From: Ruminococcus flavefaciens
GTDB lineage: Bacteria > Bacillota > Clostridia > Oscillospirales > Ruminococcaceae
DNA: 64,000 nt
Direction of reading: 5' to 3'
NCBI GenBank assembly: GCA_002310115.1
Contig: DBYI01000102.1
Span: 4,859-68,858 of the forward strand
The notes beneath the pieces were generated by a model. The model saw only the letters and a program-made list of their open reading frames with translations. It ran no database searches and was not told where the DNA came from. Below, in pieces: positions 34,758 through 43,181 of the stretch. The stretch's first letter is position 1, and the number at the start of each line of letters is the position of its first letter. A program made the position numbers and the translations under genes.

Positions 34758-35837
34758 TTAATCAAAGTAACCTTTCGCAGCAAGAAGCTCTGCAAGCAGA
34801 ACACCACCGCCTGCTGCACCTCTTAATGTATTGTGCGAGAGACATACGAATTTGTAATCGTACTGTGTGTCCTCACGAAGTCGTCCAGTTGATACTGCCA
34901 TACCACCCTCAAGGTTTCTGTCCAGCTTAGCCTGCGGACGATCATTCTCCTCGAAATAATGTATGAACTGCTTTGGAGCGCTGGGAAGCTCAAGTTCCTG
35001 AGGAACGCCCTTGAAATCAGCCCATAGCTTAAGTATCTCTTCCTTTGAAGGTTTATTATCAAAACTAACGAAAACAGCAGCTGTATGACCGTCAGACACA
35101 GGAACACGAAGGCACTGAGTCGTGATATTAGGTGTTGTCGCCTTAACTATCTCGTTACCCTTGATCTCTCCCCATACCTTGAGAGGCTCCTGCTCAGACT
35201 TTTCCTCCTCACCCCCAATATATGGGATAAGGTTATCAACCATTTCAGGCCATGTCTCAAAGTTCTTGCCTGCGCCTGATATTGCCTGGTATGTACAAGC
35301 GAGGACATTCTTAAGGCCAAACTTTCTTAATGGGTGAAGTGCGGGAACATAGCTCTGTATTGAACAGTTTGACTTTACAGCAATAAATCCTCTCTTTGTG
35401 CCGAGGCGCTCACGCTGAGCCTTGATTATCTCGATATGCTCAGGGTTTATTTCCGGAACAACCATAGGAACGTCAGGAGTAAATCTGTGGGCAGAGTTGT
35501 TTGAAACGATAGGGCACTCAGCTTTTGCGTATGCCTCCTCAAGAGCTTTTATCTCATCCTTCTTCATATCAACTGCACAGAAGCAGAAATCAACCATGCC
35601 TGCGATCTTTTCAATATCGCCTGTAGCATCCATAAGAACCATATTCTTCATGGATGCAGGCATAGGAACCGTCATCTTCCAGCGACTTCCAGCAGCCTGC
35701 TCATATGTCTGACCAGCACTTCTAGGCGAAGCAGCCAGAACTTTTACGTTAAACCACGGGTGATTTTCTAGAAGCGTAGCAAAACGCTGTCCTACCATGC
35801 CCGTTGCGCCAATAATACCTACGTTATACTGTTTCAT
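34758..35837 (-). CDS. asd: Aspartate-semialdehyde dehydrogenase
   Basis: Asd makes aspartate semialdehyde from aspartyl phosphate with NADPH, feeding diaminopimelate, lysine, threonine and methionine. The Rossmann start VGIIGATGMVGQRF is followed by SNCSIQSYVPALHP, where the Cys is the catalytic thiol, and later VSDGHTAAVFV containing the conserved His. It resembles the archaeal/fungal-type subgroup with the motif SNCS. The start at 35837 (MKQYN) has AAGGAGA 7 bases ahead, giving 359 residues; the frame continues upstream to 35876, into the attenuator, without a ribosome binding site. First gene after the lysine riboswitch. Confidence 0.96.
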   Translation of the reverse strand: MKQYNVGIIGATGMVGQRFATLLENHPWFNVKVLAASPRSAGQTYEQAAGSRWKMTVPMPASMKNMVLMDATGDIEKIAGMVDFCFCAVDMKKDEIKALEEAYAKAECPIVSNNSAHRFTPDVPMVVPEINPEHIEIIKAQRERLGTKRGFIAVKSNCSIQSYVPALHPLRKFGLKNVLACTYQAISGAGKNFETWPEMVDNLIPYIGGEEEKSEQEPLKVWGEIKGNEIVKATTPNITTQCLRVPVSDGHTAAVFVSFDNKPSKEEILKLWADFKGVPQELELPSAPKQFIHYFEENDRPQAKLDRNLEGGMAVSTGRLREDTQYDYKFVCLSHNTLRGAAGGGVLLAELLAAKGYFD

Positions 35838-35873
35838 ACTTATCTCTCCTTGAAAAATTTTTCCATAAAATAA

Positions 35874-35894
35874 CAAAAACCGGTTGCAAACCGG
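35874..35894 (-). terminator. Riboswitch-controlled terminator ahead of asd
   Basis: On the minus strand CCGGTT-TGC-AACCGG is followed by TTTTTG. It is the expression platform of the lysine riboswitch, about 40 bases before the asd start. Confidence 0.8.
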
Positions 35895-35949
35895 CTCATC
35901 ATGCGTTATAATAGAAATGTTGACATATCAGTTTGGAATAATATGCCGA

Positions 35950-36113
35950 TAGCTCTCCATCAAAAGCATGATGACAGCTGCAAGCCTGTTTAGCATACAG
36001 CCAGAACTGAATTTACCAAAGACAGCCCTTCGGCGGCATTGCCTTTCGCTGAACACCATCGGACGGGTCGTCCCGTGTGCAGGTACTTTTCGCAGCCGCG
36101 CCTCTACCTTGTA
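35950..36113 (-). promoter_or_regulatory. Lysine riboswitch (L box) controlling asd-dapA-dapB
   Basis: On the minus strand the leader opens with AGGTAGAGGCGCGGCTGCGAAAAGTA, the hallmark 5' core of the L box (AGAGGCGC...AAGTA). It continues with the conserved AAAGGCAATGCCGCCGAAGG segment and ends with a stem closing near GCAGCTGTCATCATGC. A terminator follows. High lysine should stop transcription of the diaminopimelate/lysine genes. Confidence 0.92.
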
Positions 36114-36116
36114 ATT

Positions 36117-36145
36117 ATAATAGCACTTAAAATAGCTATTGTCAA
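36117..36145 (-). promoter_or_regulatory. Sigma-A promoter of asd-dapA-dapB
   Basis: On the minus strand TTGACA (36145-36140) and TATTAT (36122-36117) are 17 bases apart; the riboswitch begins within about 10 bases. Confidence 0.82.
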
Positions 36146-36425
36146 TACATTCTTGAAAAATTTTCTCATATTCTCGGCTGTAATAGGAATATATGAAATA
36201 TTCCAAATCCGAAAGAAACGAGAAAGCTATGTATCTCTTACGTTAAATCCAAACGCAAAACATTTGTCAAAGTAAGAATACAAAATGTTGTTAGCTGTTA
36301 GCAATGTATTTAGTCGCACAGCTACATTCGCAGTAGAATAATACAGATTGTAGTGAAACGATGCATATATAACTTTCAGCAAACTAAATGCTGTGGGCTA
36401 AATGATTAACCCAAAGGAGATATTA

Positions 36426-37457
36426 ATGGAACTTCTAAAATCCGATTTTTACTATGAGCTTCCAGAGGAACTCATAGCCCAGACACCCATAGAACCGCGA
36501 AACGCGTCTCGAATGATGTGCGTTGACAGAAGAACGGGAGAAATAACTCACGACCACTTCTATAATCTATGCAACCACCTTAAAGAAGGTGACTTGCTGG
36601 TAATGAACGACTCAAGAGTTATCCCTGCGAGGCTATATGGTGAGAAAATAGGCAATCAGACCTTTATCGAGTTTCTGCTACTGGAACAGAAAGGCGACAA
36701 GATGTGGGAAATAATCTGCCGTCCGGGAAAGAAAGCAAAAGTGGGTACTCGTTTTTTATTTGGTGGTGGACGGCTCACAGCCGAGGTCGTTGAAGTAAAG
36801 GACGACGGTAATCGCATAGTACAGTTTCAATGCGATGGCAACTTCTTCACAGCTCTGGAGGATGTTGGACAAATGCCGCTCCCTCCATACATTAAGGAAA
36901 AGCTTGAAAACCGCGAGCGCTACCAGACAGTATATTCACGAGAACTTGGCTCTGCAGCTGCTCCTACGGCAGGACTTCACTTCACTCCCGAAATGCTGGA
37001 CGATATACGCTCACGCGGCATAAAGACAGCTTTTGTGACACTCCATGTAGGACTTGGCACATTTCGTCCCGTTAAAGAGGATAACGTTCTCAACCACAAA
37101 ATGCACAGCGAGCACTACTACCTCCCGAAGAAAACTGCCGACCTTATAAACGAGACAAAGAAAAACGGTGGCAGAGTTATCGCAGTTGGCACCACTACCT
37201 GCCGGACACTTGAAAGTGTTGCTTCATTTTACGGGAATATTTCCGAACGCGAGGGATATACAGACATCTTCATCTACCCCTCCTATGAATTCAAGTGCAT
37301 AGACGGACTTATCACAAACTTTCATCTACCCGAAAGCACACTGATAATGCTGGTATCAGCGTTCATGGGTTACGAAAACACCATGAATGCATACAAAACC
37401 GCTGTTGAAGAACGCTACCGTTTTTTCAGCTTTGGCGACAGTATGTGTATACTGTAA
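36426..37457 (+). CDS. queA: S-adenosylmethionine:tRNA ribosyltransferase-isomerase
   Basis: QueA adds the epoxycyclopentane precursor to the 7-aminomethyl-deazaguanine placed in tRNA by Tgt, the penultimate step to queuosine. Typical segments are FYYELPEELIAQTPIEPR at the start, MNDSRVIPARLYG near residue 60, GSAAAPTAGLHFT near residue 177 and the ending YRFFSFGDSMCIL. The start at 36426 follows AAGGAGATATTA and gives 343 residues, normal for the family; the in-frame ATG at 36402 lacks a ribosome binding site. The 36207-36425 region upstream showed no preQ1 riboswitch. tgt follows two genes later. Confidence 0.97.
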   Translation: MELLKSDFYYELPEELIAQTPIEPRNASRMMCVDRRTGEITHDHFYNLCNHLKEGDLLVMNDSRVIPARLYGEKIGNQTFIEFLLLEQKGDKMWEIICRPGKKAKVGTRFLFGGGRLTAEVVEVKDDGNRIVQFQCDGNFFTALEDVGQMPLPPYIKEKLENRERYQTVYSRELGSAAAPTAGLHFTPEMLDDIRSRGIKTAFVTLHVGLGTFRPVKEDNVLNHKMHSEHYYLPKKTADLINETKKNGGRVIAVGTTTCRTLESVASFYGNISEREGYTDIFIYPSYEFKCIDGLITNFHLPESTLIMLVSAFMGYENTMNAYKTAVEERYRFFSFGDSMCIL

Positions 37458-37495
37458 AATAAATATAAAAAGAAAAAATATTGAGGAGATATATA

Positions 37496-37873
37496 ATGGC
37501 TGATTTAGAACTTTTTGATTTTTTCAAGGGTATAATCGATTCCGAAGAGGGACCTATAATACTAAGCAATCTTGATTACAGGGTGATATATGAAAATTCC
37601 TCTGCAAAAAAGTATTATGCTCCTGTATCACCTCTCACCGGCAAGCTTCTGTCCACCCTTATGGACGATGAAATGATGAGCAAAGTGGTAATGAGCGTTG
37701 AATGGTTCAAGGAGGATAAGAATAACAATAAAGTCTTTGCGTTTCACGACAAGACAAACAATATGGATATGTACATTCTTGCCATAAGGAACACCGAAGG
37801 AAAGCTTATCGGCTTCTACGGACGCCGTGAGGACAGAACCCCGGATTCAGGAAAGGAATTCGATCTTGACTGA
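37496..37873 (+). CDS. Single-domain PAS-fold protein
   Basis: A 125-residue cytosolic protein that is essentially one PAS-like domain: FKGIIDSEEGPIILSNLDYRVIYENSSAKKYY at the start and FAFHDKTNNMDMYILAIRNTEGKLIGFYGRRED at the end (the last beta strands). No output domain, membrane helix or ligand-specific residue can be named. The start at 37496 has GAGGAGAT about 6 bases ahead. It sits between queA (38 bases) and tgt (48 bases), in the middle of the queuosine operon. Possible roles are a small sensor or a partner of another protein; no function is claimed. Confidence 0.78.
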   Translation: MADLELFDFFKGIIDSEEGPIILSNLDYRVIYENSSAKKYYAPVSPLTGKLLSTLMDDEMMSKVVMSVEWFKEDKNNNKVFAFHDKTNNMDMYILAIRNTEGKLIGFYGRREDRTPDSGKEFDLD

Positions 37874-37921
37874 TCTTTGCGTTCTTACGCATATTATGAT
37901 TTATACAAAAAAGGAGAAGCT

Positions 37922-39052
37922 ATGTTCACACTTCTTAAAACAGATAAAAAAGCCAGACGAGGCAGCTTCGAGACAGTTCATGGCACGTTCCAGACACCGT
38001 GTTTCATGAATGTAGGAACTGCAGCTGCAATTAAGGGCGGTATTTCCTCCGTAGACCTTAAAGGCCTGAAAACTCAGGTTGAACTTTGCAATACCTATCA
38101 TCTGCATCTGCGACCGGGAGACCATGTTGTAAAGCAAATGGGTGGACTTCACAAATTCATGAACTGGGATAAGCCAATTCTCACGGACAGCGGGGGATTT
38201 CAGGTGTTTTCGCTGGCTCAGCTGCGAAAAATAAAGGAAGAAGGTGTATACTTCGCCTCACATATAGACGGACATCGAATATTCATGGGTCCAGAAGAAA
38301 GTATGCAGATACAGTCCAACCTGGGTTCAACAATAGCTATGGCTTTCGATGAATGTATTGAAAATCCTTCCCCATACAAGTATGTAGCAGCTTCAATAGA
38401 ACGCACCACACGCTGGCTCATACGTTGCAAGGAAGAAATGGCAAGGCTTAACGCCCTCCATGATACTATCAACAAGAAGCAGCTTCTTTTCGGTATAAAT
38501 CAGGGCTCAACATTTGATGATCTCCGAATAAAGCACATGGAAGACATTGCCAAACTCGATCTTGACGGCTACGCCATCGGTGGACTTGCCGTTGGCGAAG
38601 AAACCGAGGAGATGTATCGTATTATCAACGTTGTAGAGCCGTATATGCCTGTAAACAAACCAAGATACCTAATGGGAGTTGGAACTCCCTCCAATATCAT
38701 CGAGGCAGTGGCTCGAGGTGTTGATATGTTTGACTGCGTAATGCCCAGCCGAAATGCCCGTCATGCTACCGTTTTCACTTGGAGCGGAATAATGCACCTT
38801 AACAACAAGTGCTACGAAACAGACCCGAAACCAGTGGATGAGCAGTGTGACTGTCCAACCTGCCGTAATTTCAGCCGAGCCTACATACGCCACCTTTTTA
38901 AAGCAAATGAGCAGCTCGCAGGCAGACTTGCGGTGCAGCACAATCTTTATTTCTACAACTCCCTTATGGAAAAGATTAGAGAAGCCATTGAAGAGGACCG
39001 CTTCGAGCAGTTCCGCGGGAAATATTCCCAGCTTCTTGCTACAAGGATATAA
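37922..39052 (+). CDS. tgt: Queuine/preQ1 tRNA-guanine transglycosylase
   Basis: Tgt swaps guanine at the wobble position of GUN-anticodon tRNAs for preQ1. The catalytic Asp region is LTDSGGFQVFSL (about 89-100) and the nucleophile Asp lies in MFDCVMPSRNARH. The zinc site CDCPTCRNF with a following His sits near residue 308. The chosen start at 37922 (MFTLLKTDKKARRG) follows AAGGAGAAGCT; the frame open from 37877 has no ribosome binding site. Length 376 is typical. Forms queA-PAS-tgt with short gaps. Confidence 0.97.
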   Translation: MFTLLKTDKKARRGSFETVHGTFQTPCFMNVGTAAAIKGGISSVDLKGLKTQVELCNTYHLHLRPGDHVVKQMGGLHKFMNWDKPILTDSGGFQVFSLAQLRKIKEEGVYFASHIDGHRIFMGPEESMQIQSNLGSTIAMAFDECIENPSPYKYVAASIERTTRWLIRCKEEMARLNALHDTINKKQLLFGINQGSTFDDLRIKHMEDIAKLDLDGYAIGGLAVGEETEEMYRIINVVEPYMPVNKPRYLMGVGTPSNIIEAVARGVDMFDCVMPSRNARHATVFTWSGIMHLNNKCYETDPKPVDEQCDCPTCRNFSRAYIRHLFKANEQLAGRLAVQHNLYFYNSLMEKIREAIEEDRFEQFRGKYSQLLATRI

Positions 39053-39087
39053 TAACGGCTTTTTGCCGATAAACGGACGGAGTTTAT

Positions 39088-41460
39088 ATGAATACTTTCC
39101 TGTTTTTTTTAATGCTTGCGGTCTCTGTCACTGTGATCGCTGTTTTTCTGCGTGAAATGTGGAACGATCTCAATGGTGACAAAAAGTCTGAAAATAAAAG
39201 TAATGTAATACAGACCGTTTCTCGCTGCGTTGCTTTGCTTCTTGTATTTGTAGCAGCTGCTGAGGCTCTCGGTATTTTCAGTATTTCCGAATACAAGGGA
39301 GCCTTTCTGCTACTAGGAGGCATGGTAGGACTATCCCTGTTCATGTGTATTTTTAACAAGAAGCGAAGATACAAAATCGCGCTTACTGCGATAAAAGCTA
39401 TTCTCATTGCTTCAGTCCTTGAAATTACACTCTTCAATATTCCTTCTTATCGCCTTTGGTTTGGAAATTACGGTGAGATGTACTTCACAGCGGAGGAGTG
39501 CAAAAGAAGCGAAAATGTCCAGTACCGTGCAAATGGAAGAGATATCGCTGTACAAGGCAGCTATACAGCAGTTTTTCGTTTTGACAACATTGATGAAGAA
39601 GTAGCTGATGTATTTATCGACACCGAATGTGCACAGTCTACAAAAGGTGCACTCATAACCATAGATACTATGGATGAGACCAATGCCTGTGAATACCGTG
39701 AAGGCATTGCAACTCAACTTATCGCCAAGGACAAGCCGCATTCACAGTATGTGCAGCTGCATCTTTCAGGAAATGCAAGCAGTATTAAGGTTAAGATTGC
39801 TCCACTCGATAATGGTATCGTCATTGTCAAGGGCATAGGCTTCAACAGTCAGATACCAATGAGTATATCATGGATGAGAGTTCTACTCATTGTGTTCGGA
39901 GTCTGTCTTGCTAAATTCATGGTTTCAAGCAAGACAGCAGAAAATAGCATTTCTGACAGCAAAAGACTGTGCAGGATAGCTTCCGTCATAATCACAGATA
40001 TAGCCTGTATAGCTGCTATTCTTGTCACTTTCGTAAAACTCGATAATTACTCTATTATCGACATCATGAAGCGTCCTTCTGGCAATCAGATGACTCAGGA
40101 ACTCGTTGAAGCTTTTGAAAACGGAAGTACCCGGATACTTGACGAGCCAACAGAGGAGCTAAACAGCTTTCCGAACCCATATACCGGAGACGCCCGTGAT
40201 AAGGCAAACCTCAAATATAAATGGGATCACGTATACTATGACGGACATTACTTCAGCTATTACGGAATTGCGCCTGTTGTTCTGCTATTCCTGCCATACC
40301 ATGCACTTACAGGATACTATTTTCCTGATTCTCTGGCAGTTCTCTTGTTTGCACTTCTCGGTATCGTAGGACTCACTAAACTTTACATGGAGTTCTTAAA
40401 GAAACTGTTTCCCCAAACCCCTGCAGGTATCGCAATCTGCGGACTTATCATAATACAGACAGTCAGCGGAATATGGTTCAGCATAGGACGTCCTGAATTC
40501 TACGAAATAGCTATGGCGGCAGGCTTTGCCTCTCTCACGTGGGCGGTATATTTCATGCTGTCCGCTGATATACTTGGCAATGAGAAGCCCAAACTCTCAC
40601 GCACTGCCATTTCTTCGCTGCTTTTCGCTATAGCAGTACTTTGCAGACCTACTCTCGTACTTTACTGCATAACAGCAGCATTGTTTATGATCATGGCTCT
40701 CCCGAAAGTAAAGTCTTCTGACAAAAAATTTTCAAGCAATAGATCTTTCCGCTATCTGCTCTGTGCTCTGCTGCCAATGGCTTGTATTGGAATTGTTCAG
40801 ATGTGGTACAACTATGACCGCTTTGGCAACCCATTTGAGTTTGGTATACAGTATTCTCTTACTATTAATGACTTCACAAAAACTCAGTTTCACAGTCGTC
40901 TTTCGCTGATACCAGTGTACAACTATTTCTTCAATCCCCCTGTTTTTTCCATGAAATACCCTATAGTCAGCACAGAGTTCCAGTCAATGAACGCTGGTGG
41001 TTTCTTTTACTTTGATTATCCGTCAACCGCAAATACTTCAGGACTCTTCTTCCTTGCACTCCCAATGTTTGCGTATCTGTTGTCGTTAAGGGCTCTCAGT
41101 AAGCTGAAAGGCCGTAGGAAGAAGCTTGCAACTTCAATATATGTTGCTGTCCCATGTCTTTTCATACCATTCGGCATAGTAGCTTCCGTATGGGAAAGCG
41201 GCTACGCAGTTCGCTACATGTCAGACTTCGCATGGCAGTCACTGCTGGGCGCTTTCGCGATATTATTCTTCTTATGCAATAAAACCAAAGATGCAACAAA
41301 GAAGAAGCTGATAAACGGATTTATGTGTTTTGCAGTAATATGGGCGCTCATAGTTGGCGGAGTTCAGGAATTCAATCAGGCATTCCGCTATGACACATAT
41401 GACAGAAGCTTCCCTGAAATGGCTTATGAAGTTCAGCGTATGTTCGCATTCTGGACATGA
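39088..41460 (+). CDS. Large polytopic membrane protein of unknown function
   Basis: A 790-residue integral membrane protein. An N-terminal hydrophobic helix with three further helices (to about residue 115) precedes an extracytoplasmic beta-rich region (about 120-255). About ten more membrane segments follow in the C-terminal two thirds, including FSYYGIAPVVLLFLPYHAL, a conserved-looking tyrosine-rich loop. The arrangement recalls GT-C-type glycosyltransferases and other lipid-linked-sugar membrane enzymes, but the D-D/E loop motif of that group is not clear, so no activity is assigned. It starts 35 bases after tgt, and its stop overlaps the GIY-YIG start by 4 bases (ATGA), so it is probably co-translated. 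Confidence 0.8.
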   Translation: MNTFLFFLMLAVSVTVIAVFLREMWNDLNGDKKSENKSNVIQTVSRCVALLLVFVAAAEALGIFSISEYKGAFLLLGGMVGLSLFMCIFNKKRRYKIALTAIKAILIASVLEITLFNIPSYRLWFGNYGEMYFTAEECKRSENVQYRANGRDIAVQGSYTAVFRFDNIDEEVADVFIDTECAQSTKGALITIDTMDETNACEYREGIATQLIAKDKPHSQYVQLHLSGNASSIKVKIAPLDNGIVIVKGIGFNSQIPMSISWMRVLLIVFGVCLAKFMVSSKTAENSISDSKRLCRIASVIITDIACIAAILVTFVKLDNYSIIDIMKRPSGNQMTQELVEAFENGSTRILDEPTEELNSFPNPYTGDARDKANLKYKWDHVYYDGHYFSYYGIAPVVLLFLPYHALTGYYFPDSLAVLLFALLGIVGLTKLYMEFLKKLFPQTPAGIAICGLIIIQTVSGIWFSIGRPEFYEIAMAAGFASLTWAVYFMLSADILGNEKPKLSRTAISSLLFAIAVLCRPTLVLYCITAALFMIMALPKVKSSDKKFSSNRSFRYLLCALLPMACIGIVQMWYNYDRFGNPFEFGIQYSLTINDFTKTQFHSRLSLIPVYNYFFNPPVFSMKYPIVSTEFQSMNAGGFFYFDYPSTANTSGLFFLALPMFAYLLSLRALSKLKGRRKKLATSIYVAVPCLFIPFGIVASVWESGYAVRYMSDFAWQSLLGAFAILFFLCNKTKDATKKKLINGFMCFAVIWALIVGGVQEFNQAFRYDTYDRSFPEMAYEVQRMFAFWT

Positions 41461-41768
41461 TGTACTACGTATATATCATTAAATGTTCGGGAAATACACT
41501 TTATACAGGCATTACCAACGACATTGACCGTCGTATGAATGAGCATTTCGGTCGAACGGAAAAATGTGCGAAGTTCACACGATCTCACAAGGCGATTTCC
41601 CTTGAGGCGCTGTGGAACTGTGAAAACCGCAGTATTGCTTCGAAACTCGAATACCGCATTAAACGACTCACAAAAGAACAGAAATCAGCACTTATTGCTG
41701 ATAATTCCATTTTTTCTCAGCTCTTCGGAGAGGAACTTTCTGAGCTTTTCCACCGTGAAATTATCTGA
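41457..41768 (+). CDS. GIY-YIG nuclease superfamily protein (UPF0213/YhbQ type)
   Basis: A 103-residue stand-alone GIY-YIG domain: YYVYIIKCSGNTLYTGITNDIDRRMNEHF at the start (the Tyr-Val-Tyr / Tyr-Thr-Gly pair is the motif), a conserved Arg in DIDRR, and a Glu in SKLEYRIKRLTKEQK. Members of this small family have been implicated in DNA repair or nucleic-acid cleavage, but the role is poorly settled. Overlaps the previous gene by 4 bases; hflX follows after 13 bases. Confidence 0.9.
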   Translation: MMYYVYIIKCSGNTLYTGITNDIDRRMNEHFGRTEKCAKFTRSHKAISLEALWNCENRSIASKLEYRIKRLTKEQKSALIADNSIFSQLFGEELSELFHREII

Positions 41769-41781
41769 TAAGGAGTACCCT

Positions 41782-43029
41782 ATGTACGAAATCAAAACAG
41801 AAGAAATTCCCGTAAAAACCGTTCTTGCCTGTGTCGATACAGGCGAATTTGACGCGGAAGCCTCAATAGATGAGCTTGCTGAGCTCGCAACAACTGCAAA
41901 TGCAGATGTAGTCGGCTCTATTATACAGAAACGCCCAACCTTTGACCCAGCTACCTGTATGGGTGCAGGAAGACTCGATGAACTGAAAGAGCAGCTTGAT
42001 GCGCTGAATGCTGAGTTAGTAATTTTCGATCATGAACTCACAGGTGTTCAGGTGCGTAATATAGAGGATATCCTTGATGTCCGCGTTATCGATAGAACTA
42101 CTCTAATTCTTGATATCTTTGCTCAGAGAGCACGTACAAAAGAAGGTAAACTCCAAGTCGAGCTGGCTCAGCAGAAATACCGTCTGCCACGACTGACGGG
42201 TATGGGTACTGCCCTTTCAAGGCTTGGCGGCGGTATCGGCACAAGAGGCCCAGGAGAAACAAAGCTTGAAACTGACAAAAGACATATCAGAAAACGTATT
42301 AGTTACCTTGAAGCAGAACTTGAAGAACTCAAAAAGCACCGTAATTTCTCACGTTCACGCCGCAAAAAAGACGGTATCCTATGTGCAGCTATTGTCGGAT
42401 ATACTAACGTTGGTAAATCTACTCTGCTTAACGCTTTGACTGACGCAGGAGTTCTTGCGGAAAACAAACTTTTTGCAACTCTTGATATAACATCACGCTC
42501 CATTGAGCTTCCAGACGGCAGAAATGTTATGCTCATTGATACTGTCGGTCTCATAAGAAGACTTCCCCATAATCTTGTCGAAGCGTTCAAGTCCACACTT
42601 GAAGAAGCAGCAGCAGCCGATATAATCCTCAATGTGCAGGATCTCTCCTCACCAGAAATAAAAGAACAAGCAGAAGTCACTGAAAGTCTGTTGAATGAGC
42701 TTGGATGCGAAGGAATCCCCCAGATTTACGTTATGAACAAATCGGACGCAGCACCATTTACAGATACGGTCTTTGAGGACGATAATACCGTAATGATAAG
42801 CGCAAAGGAGCATACCGGATTCGACAAGCTTCTAGAATGCATAATGAAAAACCTTCCTGAAACATCAAAACGCATGAAACTCCTCATTCCATTTGATAAA
42901 GGCGGATTTCTTGGCAAAATCCGTCAGGACGGCAAAATTTTCTCCGAGGAATACTTTGAAAACGGAACTCTCATTGACGCTCTTGTCGACGTAAAACTCA
43001 TAAAAGAAGCAGAGGAATACAAGGCTTGA
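41782..43029 (+). CDS. hflX: GTPase HflX
   Basis: HflX is a ribosome-binding GTPase that splits stalled 70S ribosomes, notably after heat or antibiotic stress. The N-terminal HflX domain (about 1-190) contains LSRLGGGIGTRGPGETKLE. The G domain has G1 GYTNVGKSTLLNAL near residue 202, G3 DTVGLIRRLPHNL near residue 252, and G4 NKSD near residue 316. The start at 41782 follows AAGGAG by 7 bases; the frame is open much further upstream, into the GIY-YIG gene, but that part is a shadow. 415 residues, normal. Confidence 0.96.
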   Translation: MYEIKTEEIPVKTVLACVDTGEFDAEASIDELAELATTANADVVGSIIQKRPTFDPATCMGAGRLDELKEQLDALNAELVIFDHELTGVQVRNIEDILDVRVIDRTTLILDIFAQRARTKEGKLQVELAQQKYRLPRLTGMGTALSRLGGGIGTRGPGETKLETDKRHIRKRISYLEAELEELKKHRNFSRSRRKKDGILCAAIVGYTNVGKSTLLNALTDAGVLAENKLFATLDITSRSIELPDGRNVMLIDTVGLIRRLPHNLVEAFKSTLEEAAAADIILNVQDLSSPEIKEQAEVTESLLNELGCEGIPQIYVMNKSDAAPFTDTVFEDDNTVMISAKEHTGFDKLLECIMKNLPETSKRMKLLIPFDKGGFLGKIRQDGKIFSEEYFENGTLIDALVDVKLIKEAEEYKA

Positions 43030-43048
43030 GCGATTTCATAGAAATTCG

Positions 43049-43077
43049 TTGACACAAGTATTCAAATAAGCTATAAT
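43049..43077 (+). promoter_or_regulatory. Sigma-A promoter of the gamma-lyase/MIF/dockerin operon
   Basis: Perfect TTGACA at 43049-43054 and TATAAT at 43072-43077, spacer 17 bases. About 100 bases of leader follow before the first start codon. Confidence 0.88.
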
Positions 43078-43088
43078 CTAAGTGAATA

Positions 43089-43153
43089 GTAATAGTGGTT
43101 AGCCATTATGCAGCCCACCTCTCATTGTAAAGATGTATATTATCCACCATTAC
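43089..43153 (+). promoter_or_regulatory. Structured leader with long-range stem
   Basis: GTAATAGTGG (43089-43098) can pair with CCACCATTAC (43144-43153) with one mismatch, enclosing about 45 bases; GTGG (43095-43098) could instead pair with CCAC (43115-43118). The fold lies between promoter and start codon and lacks a T-tract. It matches no riboswitch I recognise. Confidence 0.42.
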
Positions 43154-43181
43154 AAATAGAGATAAAACGAAAGGATAAAAA

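Noticed and set aside
36207..36425. preQ1 riboswitch before queA
   Set aside because: No short pseudoknot core of preQ1 type was found in the region; only AT-rich sequence.
41539..41781. Long upstream extension of hflX
   Set aside because: The extension overlaps the GIY-YIG gene in another frame; the ATG at 41782 has a clean AAGGAG and begins at the conserved region.
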